A stretch of 64,000 nucleotides of DNA from Arthrobacter hankyongi (GTDB lineage Bacteria; Actinomycetota; Actinomycetes; Actinomycetales; Micrococcaceae). The DNA lies in NCBI RefSeq assembly GCF_022012395.1, contig NZ_JAKLTQ010000001.1, forward strand, positions 682,001 through 746,000, given 5' to 3'. Shown one piece after another: positions 1-8,982 of this stretch (position 1 is the first letter of the stretch; the number at the start of each line of letters is the position of its first letter). A program made the position numbers and the translations under genes. Under the pieces are notes generated by a model, which saw only the letters and a program-made list of their open reading frames with translations, searched no databases and was not told the origin of the DNA.

Positions 1-1413
1 TTCTCCGGCATCCCGCTGACCGACGTGTCCAAGTCCTTCCAGACCGGGGTGGGCGGGGTGCTCGGCTATGTTGGCGTGCTGATCGCGCTGGGGGCCATGC
101 TGGGCAAGCTGCTGGCGGACTCGGGCGGTGCCGACAAGATCGTCAATACCTTGCTGCACGGCCGGCCTGCCGTACTGCCCTGGAAGATGGCGCTGATTGC
201 CGGAATCATCGGCATCCCGATGTTCTTCGAAGTGGGCCTGGTGCTGCTGGTGCCGGTGGTGATGCTGGCCGTCTACCGGATGCGCGGGCCGGCGATGCTG
301 CTGGGGATTCCGGCCCTGGCCGGGCTGTCCGTGCTGCACGGCTTCGTCCCGCCGCATCCGGGCCCGGTGGCCGCGGTGGGCATCCTCAAGGCCGACATCG
401 GCATTACGCTGGCGCTGGGCCTGCTGATCGCGATCCCGACGGTGGCCATCGCCGGTCCGCTCTTCGGCCGGCTGGCCGCGCGCTGGGTGCCGATCGGGGT
501 GGCCGGCGCGGGCCTGGCCTTCGTGGGCGCGGCGGCCCCGGGCACGACGACGTCGGGCGACCGGGCCGGCGGCGCACCGCCGAGCGGCGGGACAGCGGCC
601 CGTGCCGGCGGGACGGCGATGCCGGGCGGCGGCACGGCGATGCCGGGCGGCGGCACGGCGACGTCGGGCGGCGGTGCCGCCCCGACCGGAGCCACGCCGG
701 GCAGTGCGCCGGCCGTCAGCGGAGCCCAGGACCCGGACGCCAAGCGCACGCCGTCGTTCGGCATCACGCTGGCCACGGTGCTCTCGCCCGTGATCCTGAT
801 GCTCCTGCGCGCCGCGGCGGACCTCTGGCTGGCTCCGGACAGCGTCGGCTACCAGATCCTGAACTTTATCGGCGATCCACTGGTGGCGCTGCTGATCGCC
901 GTGCTGCTGGCCATGGTGACCCTCGGGACGTCGGTGGGTTTCGGCCCCGCCAGGCTGGCCAAGAAGATCGGCGACAGCCTGCTGCCGATCGTGGGCGTGA
1001 TGCTGATCGTCGGTGCCGGCGGCGGCTTCAAACAGGTCCTGGTGGATGGCGGTGCCGCCGTCGCGATCGGCAAGCTGGCGCTCGCGATGAGCCTCAGCGC
1101 CTTGCTGCTGGGCTGGCTGGTGGCGGTCCTGATCCGGCTGGCCACGGGCTCGGCCACGGTGGCCACGGTGACGGCGGCCGGCATCGTGGCCCCGCTGGCT
1201 GCCGGGCTGACGCCGGCCCAGCTGGCGCTGGTGGTGCTGGCGGTGGGGGCGGGTTCGCTGTTCTTCTCGCATGTCAACGACGCCGGGTTCTGGCTGGTGA
1301 AGGAGTACTTCGGGCTGAGTGTCGGGCAAACCATCAAGACCTGGTCCGTGATGGAAACGGTGATCTCGGTGGTGGGGCTGGTCTTCGTGCTGCTGCTCTC
1401 GACGGTCGTGTGA
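1..1413 (+). CDS. GntP-family gluconate:H+ symporter-like permease, 5' end outside window
   Basis: Inner-membrane proton-coupled importer of gluconate or a related sugar acid. The frame is open from base 1, so the start lies upstream of the window. Visible are about ten hydrophobic segments and GntP-like stretches such as GVLGYVGVLIALGAMLGKLL, HGFVPPHPGP and FFSHVNDAGFWLVKEYFGLS. The two hydrophobic halves are joined by an unusually long Gly/Ala/Pro/Thr-rich linker of about 70 residues that includes three near-identical 21-nt units. GntP relatives have a loop here, but this one is expanded. The TGA is followed 4 nt later by the GH3 start, so the two genes may be co-transcribed. The family is confident; the substrate is not. 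Confidence 0.85.
   Translation, partial: FSGIPLTDVSKSFQTGVGGVLGYVGVLIALGAMLGKLLADSGGADKIVNTLLHGRPAVLPWKMALIAGIIGIPMFFEVGLVLLVPVVMLAVYRMRGPAMLLGIPALAGLSVLHGFVPPHPGPVAAVGILKADIGITLALGLLIAIPTVAIAGPLFGRLAARWVPIGVAGAGLAFVGAAAPGTTTSGDRAGGAPPSGGTAARAGGTAMPGGGTAMPGGGTATSGGGAAPTGATPGSAPAVSGAQDPDAKRTPSFGITLATVLSPVILMLLRAAADLWLAPDSVGYQILNFIGDPLVALLIAVLLAMVTLGTSVGFGPARLAKKIGDSLLPIVGVMLIVGAGGGFKQVLVDGGAAVAIGKLALAMSLSALLLGWLVAVLIRLATGSATVATVTAAGIVAPLAAGLTPAQLALVVLAVGAGSLFFSHVNDAGFWLVKEYFGLSVGQTIKTWSVMETVISVVGLVFVLLLSTVV
607..669 (+). repeat. Three tandem 21-nt units in the permease linker
   Basis: Units at 607-627, 628-648 and 649-669 differ by only a few bases and each encodes roughly Gly-Gly-Thr-Ala-Met-Pro-Gly. 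They sit in the loop between the two hydrophobic halves of the permease. The unit length is a multiple of three, so copy-number changes keep the frame. Confidence 0.85.
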
Positions 1414-1417
1414 GGCC

Positions 1418-2593
1418 ATGCGCCGGGGGAACAGGCCGCTGGCCGCGTTGCTTGCCGCCTGGTGCCTGGCCCTCGGCCCGGCCGCCGCCGGGCTGCCTGC
1501 CGGCGAGGTGCCGGCGGTAGTCCCGGCCGCGTCGGTGCAGGCGGCAGCGGTGCAGGCAGCAGCGGATCCGGGCGCGCAGTTGGCGAAGCTGACGCTCGAA
1601 CAGCGGGTGGGCCAGGTGCTGATGGCCGGGGTGCCGGCCGCCGGAGCGGACCAGTCGACGCTGGCGACCATCACCAAATACGAGGTCGGCAACATTTTCC
1701 TCAAGGGCCGCAGCAGCAAGGGCACGGCGGCCACCCGCGCGGTGCTGCGCCGGCTGGAGGCTACGGTCAGCGCGACGACCACCGGCGGGATCCGGCGCTT
1801 CACCGCCACCGACCAGGAGGGCGGCTACGTCCAGGTGCTCAGCGGCAAGGGATTCTCCAAGATGCCGACGGCGCTTGCGCAGGGCAGGTGGCCCGCGGCC
1901 ACCATCCGGGCCAAGGCGAAGGCCTGGGCGCGGCAGCTGCGCTCGGCCGGTGTCACCGTCAATCTGGCCCCGGTGGCGGACGTGGTGCCCCAGGCCGGGG
2001 CCGCATCGAACGCCCCCATCGGCCGCTTCGAGCGGGAGTTCGGCTACACCGCCGCCAGCGTGGCCACCGACGCCACTGCCTTCGCCCGCGGCATGGCCGA
2101 CGGCGGCGTGGCGCCGGTGCTCAAGCACTTTCCCGGCCTCGGCCGGGTCACCGGCAATACGGACACCGCCGTCGGGGTGACGGACACCAGGACCACGCGC
2201 ACGGATGCCAACCTCAAGCCCTTCCGGAGCGGCATCCGGGCGGGCGCGCGCTGGGTGATGGTCTCCAGCGCCTATTACCGCCGGATCGATGCCAAGCGGA
2301 TCGCCGCCTTCTCCCCCACGGTGCTGAAGACCATGCTGCGCAAGGACCTGGGCTTCACCGGCATCATCGTCTCGGACGACCTGTGCGACGCCGCGCAGCT
2401 CTCGCCGTGGAGCTACGCGGAGCGGGCGGTGAAGTTCTTCTCCGCCGGGGGCACCATGCTGCTGTGCGTCAACGCCAAGGCTGTCCCGGCCATGCATAAG
2501 GCTCTGGCCGCCCAAGCCAGGAAGGATCCGGCATTCCGGGCCAAGCTCAACGCCGCCGCGCTGGAGGTGCTGCAGACCAAGGCCGGGCAGTAG
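1418..2593 (+). CDS. Secreted glycoside hydrolase family 3 protein (NagZ-like beta-N-acetylhexosaminidase)
   Basis: 391 aa. The N-terminus is a signal peptide (Arg-rich start, then LAALLAAWCLALGPAAAG), so the protein is exported. A GH3 N-terminal barrel follows: TLEQRVGQVLMAG, TATDQEGGYVQ, NLAPVADV, KHFPGLG (K236-H237) and SDDL, which carries the presumed Asp nucleophile. The family cleaves N-acetylglucosamine from peptidoglycan fragments or glycans. In NagZ the loop after KHFPGHG carries an Asp-Ser-His acid/base element; here the aligned residues read Asn247-Thr248-Asp249, so the usual His is missing. It starts 4 nt after the permease stop. The family is clear; exact substrate and activity are inferred. 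Confidence 0.82.
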   Translation: MRRGNRPLAALLAAWCLALGPAAAGLPAGEVPAVVPAASVQAAAVQAAADPGAQLAKLTLEQRVGQVLMAGVPAAGADQSTLATITKYEVGNIFLKGRSSKGTAATRAVLRRLEATVSATTTGGIRRFTATDQEGGYVQVLSGKGFSKMPTALAQGRWPAATIRAKAKAWARQLRSAGVTVNLAPVADVVPQAGAASNAPIGRFEREFGYTAASVATDATAFARGMADGGVAPVLKHFPGLGRVTGNTDTAVGVTDTRTTRTDANLKPFRSGIRAGARWVMVSSAYYRRIDAKRIAAFSPTVLKTMLRKDLGFTGIIVSDDLCDAAQLSPWSYAERAVKFFSAGGTMLLCVNAKAVPAMHKALAAQARKDPAFRAKLNAAALEVLQTKAGQ

Positions 2594-2709
2594 CCCCGCG
2601 GACCCGGCAGCGGCCGGGCGGACCATGCGGTCGGCGGAGTTGGGCTCGGGCGCTCCGCCGGTCTTCGGGGCGCTGCCGGTGAGTCGGTACCGGAGGCTAC
2701 GCTTAGAGC

Positions 2710-3087
2710 ATGCTCTCCGATGGGCACCTGAACCCGGGCGGCCGGGATGATGCCGCAGATCCGCTCCGACCCGAACGGGTGCTGACGGCTGCGGTGGAGG
2801 TGGCGGAACTGTTCTGCCTGGCGTTGGCGGACTGGCGCCGCTTCCGCCTGACGCTGGAATCCCTGGTGGCCCCGGCCTCCAGCCTGGCGCGGGGAGACTT
2901 CCACACCCCGGCCCGGATCCTGCAATCGATCCCGGCGTGGCGCGTGACGGATGTCCATTCGCCGCCGGGCAGGCCGGACGTGGCCCACGTGGATCTCGGC
3001 TCGGCCACGAACCCGCTGGCGGTCGGGGTGCTGAAGCTGGTCTGGAGCCCGCAGCTGAAGGCCTGGCTGGTGGATTCGCTGCACTGA
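2710..3087 (+). CDS. Hypothetical protein, 125 aa
   Basis: I do not recognise this family. It is a soluble protein without signal peptide or membrane segment. The middle is a helical stretch (VEVAELFCLALADWRRFRLT) and the C-terminal half alternates polar and hydrophobic residues (AWRVTDVHS, PDVAHVDLGS, LVWSPQLKAWLVDSLH), suggesting beta strands. Codon use looks like its neighbours, with strong G/C at third positions, which supports a real gene. It lies alone between the GH3 gene and the condensin operon on the same strand, with more than 100 nt on each side, so it is probably its own unit. Confidence 0.55.
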   Translation: MLSDGHLNPGGRDDAADPLRPERVLTAAVEVAELFCLALADWRRFRLTLESLVAPASSLARGDFHTPARILQSIPAWRVTDVHSPPGRPDVAHVDLGSATNPLAVGVLKLVWSPQLKAWLVDSLH

Positions 3088-3271
3088 GATTGGGACGCTC
3101 CCGCAGTGTCGGCTCCGCCGCCACAGCGGGCCCCTCGCGTCCCACTCTGAGCGCCCGCAGGAACCCTGCTGCTCTGCCGCCCGGGCCGCCGATTCCGTGA
3201 CACGCCGACGCGTCGCCTAACATCATATGGTCCCCGCCGGCCATTCATGGGAAGACCCGAGACTCTCCAGC

Positions 3272-4753
3272 ATGCGCTCCACCGAACACGCCGTGTCCAA
3301 CTGGCACGCCCAGCAGGAGTTCAAGCTCGGGCCGGCGTGGAAGCTGCTCTCCGCGGCGCCCTGGGTGATCGCCTTCTTCCGGGCCGAGTTCACCCCGACC
3401 CGGCAGCGGATCCGGCTCGAGCAGTTCCATGCGGCACTGGATGCGTTCCTGAAGGAGCTGCGCCGGCAGGAGGTCCCGCTAAACGCCCAGTGGCAGGCGG
3501 CGAACTATGCCGATGCCTGGGTGCGCAGCCAGTTCCTGGCCCGGCCGATGGTGGACGGCCGGTTCGTCTACGAACCCACCGCGGCCGCTGCCCGCGTGAT
3601 CACGTTCATCGACGCGCTCACCGAGCAGCGCACCAACCTCAACAGCTCGCGGCTGAACACGCTGCTGACCAGCATCGAACTGCTGGCGCATGAGACGGAT
3701 CCGGACCCTGAAGCGCGGATCCGGCAGCTGGAGGCCGAAATCGCCGAACGCCGGGCGCAGATCCGCGCGCTGGAATCGGGCCAGGCGCCGGAGCTGCTCA
3801 GCCATGACTCCGCGGCCGCCGCCGCCCGCAGCGTGCTGGACCTGGCCTCCAGCCTGCCGGCTGACTTCAAGCGGATGCGCGACGGCGTGGAGCAGATGCT
3901 GCACACCATCCGGCAGGAGATCATGGAGTCCTCCGTGGCCAAGGGCGTGGCCGTGGGCCAGGTGCTCGAGGGCGACCGGCAGCTGCGCAGCACCGCCGAG
4001 GGCGAGACCTTCCGCGGCTTCACCGAGTTCCTGAACAACCCGCAGCAGCAGGCCCGGTTCCGGCAGGCCGTCACCGAGGTGCTGGAGCGGGACTTCGTCC
4101 AGGCCCTCTCCGCCGCCGAGCGCAGCACCCTGTCCAACCTGGTCCGGGAGCTGCGCCGGCAGGCCTCGGAGGTGCACGCCATCTACGGCCGGCTCTCCGA
4201 AAGCCTGCACACCTACGTCCAGAGCGACGAGTTCCGCGAATCCATGCTGCTGCGCAAGGCCATCCGCACCGCGGAACTGGCGGTGGCCCAGTCCCCCGCG
4301 CTGAAGGCCCGCACCCCGGTGGCCCGGCTGGAACTGTTCCGGCCGCGGTTCCGGACCCTAGCCGGGCTGGGCATCTTCGATCCGCAGGAACATGTGCCGC
4401 CGCCGAAGCTGGCGGATCCGCCGGCGCTGAGCGAGGCGGACATCCACCGCACGCCGAGCACACCGAAGGCGGACTTCGCCGCGCTGCGCTCCGCCGTCGC
4501 CGTCGCCCGCGCCGCGCGCGCCAAGGGTGCCGGTGGCGCGGAGACCGCGGCGCCGACGCTGGGGGACGTGCTGGCGCAGCTGCCGCCGGAGCAGCGGCAC
4601 ATCAACAGCATCCGCGGGCTGGTGCTCACCGCCCGCAATACCGGCCAGGAGCTGGACACCGTGCGCTACGAGGCCGTCACCTTCAGCCAGGTGGACGGCG
4701 TGGAGCGTACCGCCTACCTACCGCTGATCACCTTCACCGAGGATGTGCCATGA
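3272..4753 (+). CDS. jetA: DUF3375 protein: Wadjet JetA / MksF-type kleisin
   Basis: About 494 aa, mostly helical, with an acidic coiled-coil region (DPDPEARIRQLEAEIAERRAQIRALE). It matches the DUF3375 kleisin-like subunit of Wadjet and MksBEF condensins, which bridges the SMC-like ATPase and binds JetB. The identity rests on sequence character together with the gene order DUF3375-DUF4194-SMC-like ATPase. I prefer the ATG at 3272. An in-frame ATG at 3227 is possible, but a -10-like TAACAT at 3218-3223 would put the transcript start at or after it, and it has no ribosome-binding site. The stop overlaps the next start by ATGA, so the operon is translationally coupled. Confidence 0.85.
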   Translation: MRSTEHAVSNWHAQQEFKLGPAWKLLSAAPWVIAFFRAEFTPTRQRIRLEQFHAALDAFLKELRRQEVPLNAQWQAANYADAWVRSQFLARPMVDGRFVYEPTAAAARVITFIDALTEQRTNLNSSRLNTLLTSIELLAHETDPDPEARIRQLEAEIAERRAQIRALESGQAPELLSHDSAAAAARSVLDLASSLPADFKRMRDGVEQMLHTIRQEIMESSVAKGVAVGQVLEGDRQLRSTAEGETFRGFTEFLNNPQQQARFRQAVTEVLERDFVQALSAAERSTLSNLVRELRRQASEVHAIYGRLSESLHTYVQSDEFRESMLLRKAIRTAELAVAQSPALKARTPVARLELFRPRFRTLAGLGIFDPQEHVPPPKLADPPALSEADIHRTPSTPKADFAALRSAVAVARAARAKGAGGAETAAPTLGDVLAQLPPEQRHINSIRGLVLTARNTGQELDTVRYEAVTFSQVDGVERTAYLPLITFTEDVP

Positions 4754-5568
4754 CCACCGGCGAAACCATCGAGACCGCTGAACCCCGCGACCGGCCGGAA
4801 GACCTGCAGTCGGACGCTGCCGCCGGCTACCGCGCCGAGCGCAGCCTGTTCGACGGGGACACCGGCAGCTTCCCGCTGAAGATCCGGCAGGCGCTGGTGC
4901 GCCTGCTGCGCGGGCCCTATATCGACGGCGTGGCCGATCCACGGCTGTGGGGGCTGATCCTGGACAACCGGGAGGCGATCGCCACCTACCTGTGCGAGGT
5001 CTTCCTGGTCCTCACCATCGACCCGGAACGCAAGATCGCCATGCTCACCCCGGCCGAGGTGGATGCCCCGCACACCGCGCCGATCCAGCCGCGCAAGCCG
5101 CTGCGGCGGGAGGAAACGCTGCTGGCGCTGCGGCTGCGGCTGCTGCTGGACCGGCATGCGGGCACCGGCACCGAGGCGGTGGTCTCCCGGGCCGGCGCGC
5201 GGGAGATCCTGGCCGAGCACCGCCACCCGGGCATGGTCGACGACAAACGGCTGGAGGAGCTGACCGATTCCTCGCTAGCGCGGCTGGCGGCGCTGAAGCT
5301 GCTGCTGCCCACCGAACTGCCCGATGAGTACCGGGTCTCCAGCGCGCTGGCCCTGGCCCTGCCGTTCGACACGATCGACGAGATCCCGGCCTACCTCGAC
5401 GCGCTGGACCGCACCGCGGACAGCCTCGAGGAGGAACTGCCCTTCGAGGGCCTCGGCGGGGCGGACACCGGCCCGGACGGGTCCGGCCCTGTTCCGCCCG
5501 GCACCATAGCGCCCGGCGCTGCGGGCCTTGACGCTGCAAGCTTCGACGACGGGGAGGACGAGCTGTGA
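4750..5568 (+). CDS. jetB: DUF4194 protein: Wadjet JetB / MksE-type subunit
   Basis: 272 aa. It resembles the DUF4194 winged-helix (KITE-like) subunit that binds the JetA kleisin in Wadjet/MksBEF complexes. Visible features are the core FPLKIRQALVRLLRGPYIDG, then LRREETLLALRLRLLLDRHA and an acidic, Gly/Pro-rich C-terminal tail from about residue 225. It overlaps jetA by 4 nt (ATGA) and jetC by 4 nt (GTGA), so the three proteins are likely made in fixed ratio. The assignment relies partly on operon order, because DUF4194 proteins diverge quickly. Confidence 0.83.
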   Translation: MTTGETIETAEPRDRPEDLQSDAAAGYRAERSLFDGDTGSFPLKIRQALVRLLRGPYIDGVADPRLWGLILDNREAIATYLCEVFLVLTIDPERKIAMLTPAEVDAPHTAPIQPRKPLRREETLLALRLRLLLDRHAGTGTEAVVSRAGAREILAEHRHPGMVDDKRLEELTDSSLARLAALKLLLPTELPDEYRVSSALALALPFDTIDEIPAYLDALDRTADSLEEELPFEGLGGADTGPDGSGPVPPGTIAPGAAGLDAASFDDGEDEL

Positions 5569-8500
5569 GCATTGCCCTCACGCTCCCGCTGGGGGACGCC
5601 ATCAATCCGGGCCAGCACCGGCTCACCGCCATCCAGGTGTTCAACTGGGGCACCTTCCACGGCCGGCACACCATGTACGTGGACCGGGCCGGCACGCTGC
5701 TGACCGGGCACCCGGGCGTGGGCAAGTCCACCCTGTTCGACGGCATCCAGCACATCTTCGCCGCCGCGCCGCGGCTGAACGAGTCCGCGCACGATGCCAG
5801 CAACCGCAAGGACCGGCGCACCACTTACAGCTACATGCGCGGGCGCAAGTTCAAGATCGCCGAGGGCACCAAGTACCAGCGCCCGGGCGCCAGCTGGTCC
5901 GCGATCGCGCTGGTGTACGACGACGGCCTGGGCCGCCAGACCTGCATCGCCGCGCTGTTCGACCTGCCGGTGAACGGGCTCGAAGGCTCGGTCGGCAAGC
6001 ACTACGTGATCCATGACCGGCCGCTGGACTCCGAGGCCCTGCAGGCCCACGGCAGCCGGCGCTTCTCCCCCAGTTCGCTGCACAAGGCGCTGCCCGGCTG
6101 CGAGGCGTTCGACACGCACAAGACCTTCGCCGAGCGGTTCCGGCGCCGGCTGGGCATCGACAACGACAAGGCGTTCAGCCTGCTGCGCACGCTGCAGAAC
6201 GGCAAGGGCCTGGACAAGGGCGTCAACCAGTTCTTCCGCTATGAGGTGCTGGAAATCCCCTCCACGCTCAAGGCCGCCGCCGGCGCGGTGGAGGACTTCA
6301 GCCACCTGCGCGGGATCTACCGGCAGATGGAGGACGCCCGCGGCCAGCGCGATGCCCTGGCCCGGGTACCGGAGCAGTACCGCCGCTACCGCGAGCTGCG
6401 CGAACTGCTCGGCCGCAACTCCGAGCTGGCCCGGGAGCAGCTGCCGCTGATCCGCCAGCAGCGTGCCGCCGTCCTGCTGGGCAGCGAGGTGGACCGGCTC
6501 GAAGCGGTGCGGGCCGCGACCGCGGAGCAGCTCGGCGCGGAGACCGCAGCCAAGGAAGGACTCGCTGCCCGGGTCCGGCAGCTGGAGGAGCGGCACGAGA
6601 GCCAGGGCGGCAAGGCGATCGACGCGTTGGAGCGGGACATCCGCGCCGCCCGGCTCGAGCTGGACGGGCGCGAGCGGGTGGCCCAGCGGCTGCGCAAGGA
6701 CCTGGACGACGCCGGCCTGGCGCTGGACTGGTCCGCCGAGGGCCTGGCCCGGGCCCGCCGCGAGGCGGCCGACGCCGTCGGACGCCTCGCCGAGGAAGCC
6801 GCCGCGGCCCGCAGCCTCGAATACGAGGCCGTGGCCGCCAGCATGAATGCCCGCAAGCAGGAGCAGAAGCTGCGGGCCGAGATCGAGTCCTACGCACGCC
6901 GCGGCAGCAATATCGACGGCGCCAGCGCCGCCGCCCGGCGCGAAATCAGCGCCGCCACCGGGATCGACGCCGAGGACATGCCGTTCGCCGGGGAACTGGC
7001 CGACATTGCGCCCGAGAACCTGCCCTGGCGGCCGGCCGCGGAAAAGGCCCTGCGAACGCTGGCCACCACGCTGCTGATCCGTCCCGAGCACCTGCGCGCC
7101 GTCACCGCCGCCATTGACGGGCTGGACGGCTACGGCAAGCTGCGCTGGGTCAACATCGGCAACCCCGGTGCCGGGAAGAAGCGTGCCGAGGCCGGGGAAT
7201 CGGACCTGGTCACCAAGTTGGAGTTCAAGAACTCCGAGGCCGGGCACTGGCTGCGGGCCAAGATCACCGCCGACTACGCCTTCACCTGCGTGGACTCGGA
7301 CGCACAGCTGCACGGACACGACCGGGCCATCAGCCTGGCCGGCACGATCAAGCTCAACGCCGGCACCTTCGAGCGCGACACCCGCCGGGTCAGCCCCGGG
7401 GACTACCTGCTCGGCTTCAGCAATACCGAGAAGATCGCCCAGCTCGAGGCCCAGGCGGACCGGATCCGGGCCGAACACGAACAGGCCAGTGAACTGGCGG
7501 ACGAACGCAGCAAGGCCAAGGACATGCTCGCCGGCCGGCTGGACGCACTGCACCGGGTCGCCGCCGATACCCGGCCCTTCGCCGAACTGGATTCGGCGCC
7601 CCAGCGCAACGCCGTCGACCAGCTGGAGCAGCAGCTGCGCCAGCTGATGGAGAACAGCGCCACGCTGGCGCAGATCCGCGGCGAGCTCGAGACCGCCAAG
7701 TCCTCGCTGGAAGCGGCGGTGGGCCGGCTGGCGGTGCTGCGTAACGACCTCGAGGCCGCGGACCGGCAGGCGGCCAAGCTGGCCGCAGAGCTGGCCGCCA
7801 CCCAGCGGCGCACGGCCGAGAACCCGCCGGCCGAATGGGCGGTGGAAGCGCTGGCGGAGTTCCTCGGCGCGGAGACCGGCGACGGCGAGGCCGCTGCGCT
7901 GGAGCGGCTGGAGTCGGCGTTCCATACCGCCCAGCTGAAGCTGGGCGAGGCCGCGGCGGAGCTGAAGGACGAGCTGCACCGGACCGAGACCGCGCTGACC
8001 GACACCTTCAAGTTTTTCGCCCGGGACTGGGGCCCGCAGCTGAACGCCTCCTTCGGCACCGGCGTCGAAAGCGCCCCGCACTACGAGGCGCTCTACCGCA
8101 GCATCATCGACGAGGGCCTGCCGCAGCGCGAGGACGAGTTCCGCGAGTACTTCAACAACCGCTCCTACGAGCGATTCTCCGACCTGCTGCAGCTGCTGGA
8201 GGAGGAACGGCGGGCCATCGAGGAGCGCATCCTGCCGCTGAACCAGATCCTGGACGAAGTCCCGTTCGACAACGGCAGCCGGCTGCGCCTGGAGGTCAAG
8301 ACCACGGTTCCGGAGGAGGCCCGCGCCTTCCGGAACAACCTCAAGAACGCCCTGGGCAACGCCTACGTGAAGCAGACCGCCGAGCAGATGTCGGCCAGCT
8401 ACAAGGCGCTCGAGCGGCTGGTGGACGACCTGAACGACCAGTCCAAGCTGCCGTGGCGCAACACGGTGCTGGACGTGCGCCAGCACGTGACGATCAGCTG

Positions 8501-8888
8501 CAACGAGCACCGGCCCAACGGCGAGGTGGAACCCGGGCTGGAACCGGGCACGCTTTCCGGTGGCGAGGGCCAGCGCTTTACCTCCTTCATCATGGGGGCG
8601 GCGCTGGCCTACCAGCTCGGCTTCGAGACGCAGGGCTTCTCCACCTACGGCACGGTGATGATCGATGAGGCGTTCATCCAGGCCAACTCGGAGTACGCCG
8701 GGGCGGGCATCAACGCGCTGCAGGAATTCGGCTTCCAGCTGCTGCTGGCGGCCCCGGAGGACAAGGTGGACCTGGCCCGGCATCTGGGCTCGATCACGGA
8801 CATCATCAAGCACCCGGATTCGAATGTCTCCGGTTTCGTGGAGAGCGGCATCTCCCCCGCGACCGCCACCGAGATCGTGCTGCGCTAG
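5565..8888 (+). CDS. jetC: SMC-like ATPase: Wadjet JetC / MksB
   Basis: 1107 aa, GTG start overlapping jetB. The N-terminal ATPase lobe has Walker A GHPGVGKST near residue 46. Long coiled coils follow, interrupted near residues 440-620 by a hinge-like globular region. The C-terminal lobe has the ABC signature LSGGEGQR near residue 996 and Walker B GTVMIDEAF near residue 1028. All ATPase motifs look intact. In Wadjet, JetABC extrudes plasmid DNA loops and JetD cleaves it; MksBEF homologues can also act in chromosome or plasmid maintenance. A 22-bp hairpin follows directly and jetD is not present downstream, which is unusual for a complete defence operon. Confidence 0.92.
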   Translation: MSIALTLPLGDAINPGQHRLTAIQVFNWGTFHGRHTMYVDRAGTLLTGHPGVGKSTLFDGIQHIFAAAPRLNESAHDASNRKDRRTTYSYMRGRKFKIAEGTKYQRPGASWSAIALVYDDGLGRQTCIAALFDLPVNGLEGSVGKHYVIHDRPLDSEALQAHGSRRFSPSSLHKALPGCEAFDTHKTFAERFRRRLGIDNDKAFSLLRTLQNGKGLDKGVNQFFRYEVLEIPSTLKAAAGAVEDFSHLRGIYRQMEDARGQRDALARVPEQYRRYRELRELLGRNSELAREQLPLIRQQRAAVLLGSEVDRLEAVRAATAEQLGAETAAKEGLAARVRQLEERHESQGGKAIDALERDIRAARLELDGRERVAQRLRKDLDDAGLALDWSAEGLARARREAADAVGRLAEEAAAARSLEYEAVAASMNARKQEQKLRAEIESYARRGSNIDGASAAARREISAATGIDAEDMPFAGELADIAPENLPWRPAAEKALRTLATTLLIRPEHLRAVTAAIDGLDGYGKLRWVNIGNPGAGKKRAEAGESDLVTKLEFKNSEAGHWLRAKITADYAFTCVDSDAQLHGHDRAISLAGTIKLNAGTFERDTRRVSPGDYLLGFSNTEKIAQLEAQADRIRAEHEQASELADERSKAKDMLAGRLDALHRVAADTRPFAELDSAPQRNAVDQLEQQLRQLMENSATLAQIRGELETAKSSLEAAVGRLAVLRNDLEAADRQAAKLAAELAATQRRTAENPPAEWAVEALAEFLGAETGDGEAAALERLESAFHTAQLKLGEAAAELKDELHRTETALTDTFKFFARDWGPQLNASFGTGVESAPHYEALYRSIIDEGLPQREDEFREYFNNRSYERFSDLLQLLEEERRAIEERILPLNQILDEVPFDNGSRLRLEVKTTVPEEARAFRNNLKNALGNAYVKQTAEQMSASYKALERLVDDLNDQSKLPWRNTVLDVRQHVTISCNEHRPNGEVEPGLEPGTLSGGEGQRFTSFIMGAALAYQLGFETQGFSTYGTVMIDEAFIQANSEYAGAGINALQEFGFQLLLAAPEDKVDLARHLGSITDIIKHPDSNVSGFVESGISPATATEIVLR

Positions 8889-8899
8889 ATCCCTGCCGG

Positions 8900-8949
8900 C
8901 ACAGCAGATCGTGTCCCTCCCGCGGCGGGGAGGGACACGATCTGCTGTG
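8900..8949. terminator. Hairpin terminator between convergent jetC and fmdA
   Basis: Perfect 22-bp inverted repeat, arms 8900-8921 and 8928-8949, with a 6-nt GCGGCG loop. It lies between convergent genes ending at 8888 (+) and 8983 (-) and can serve both strands. No clear T-tract follows on either side. Confidence 0.75.
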
Positions 8950-8982
8950 TCCGTTGCCGGAGGGGTCCTCCGACTGGATCGG

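Noticed and set aside
5391-8813. A long open frame antisense to jetC (about 1140 codons)
   Set aside because: It arises from the high GC third-position bias of jetC, has low-complexity Gly/Leu/Gln-rich sequence and no family motifs.
8889-8982. Remnant of jetD after jetC
   Set aside because: The gap is only 94 nt and is taken up by the 22-bp hairpin; no DUF3322/DUF2220-like sequence on either strand.
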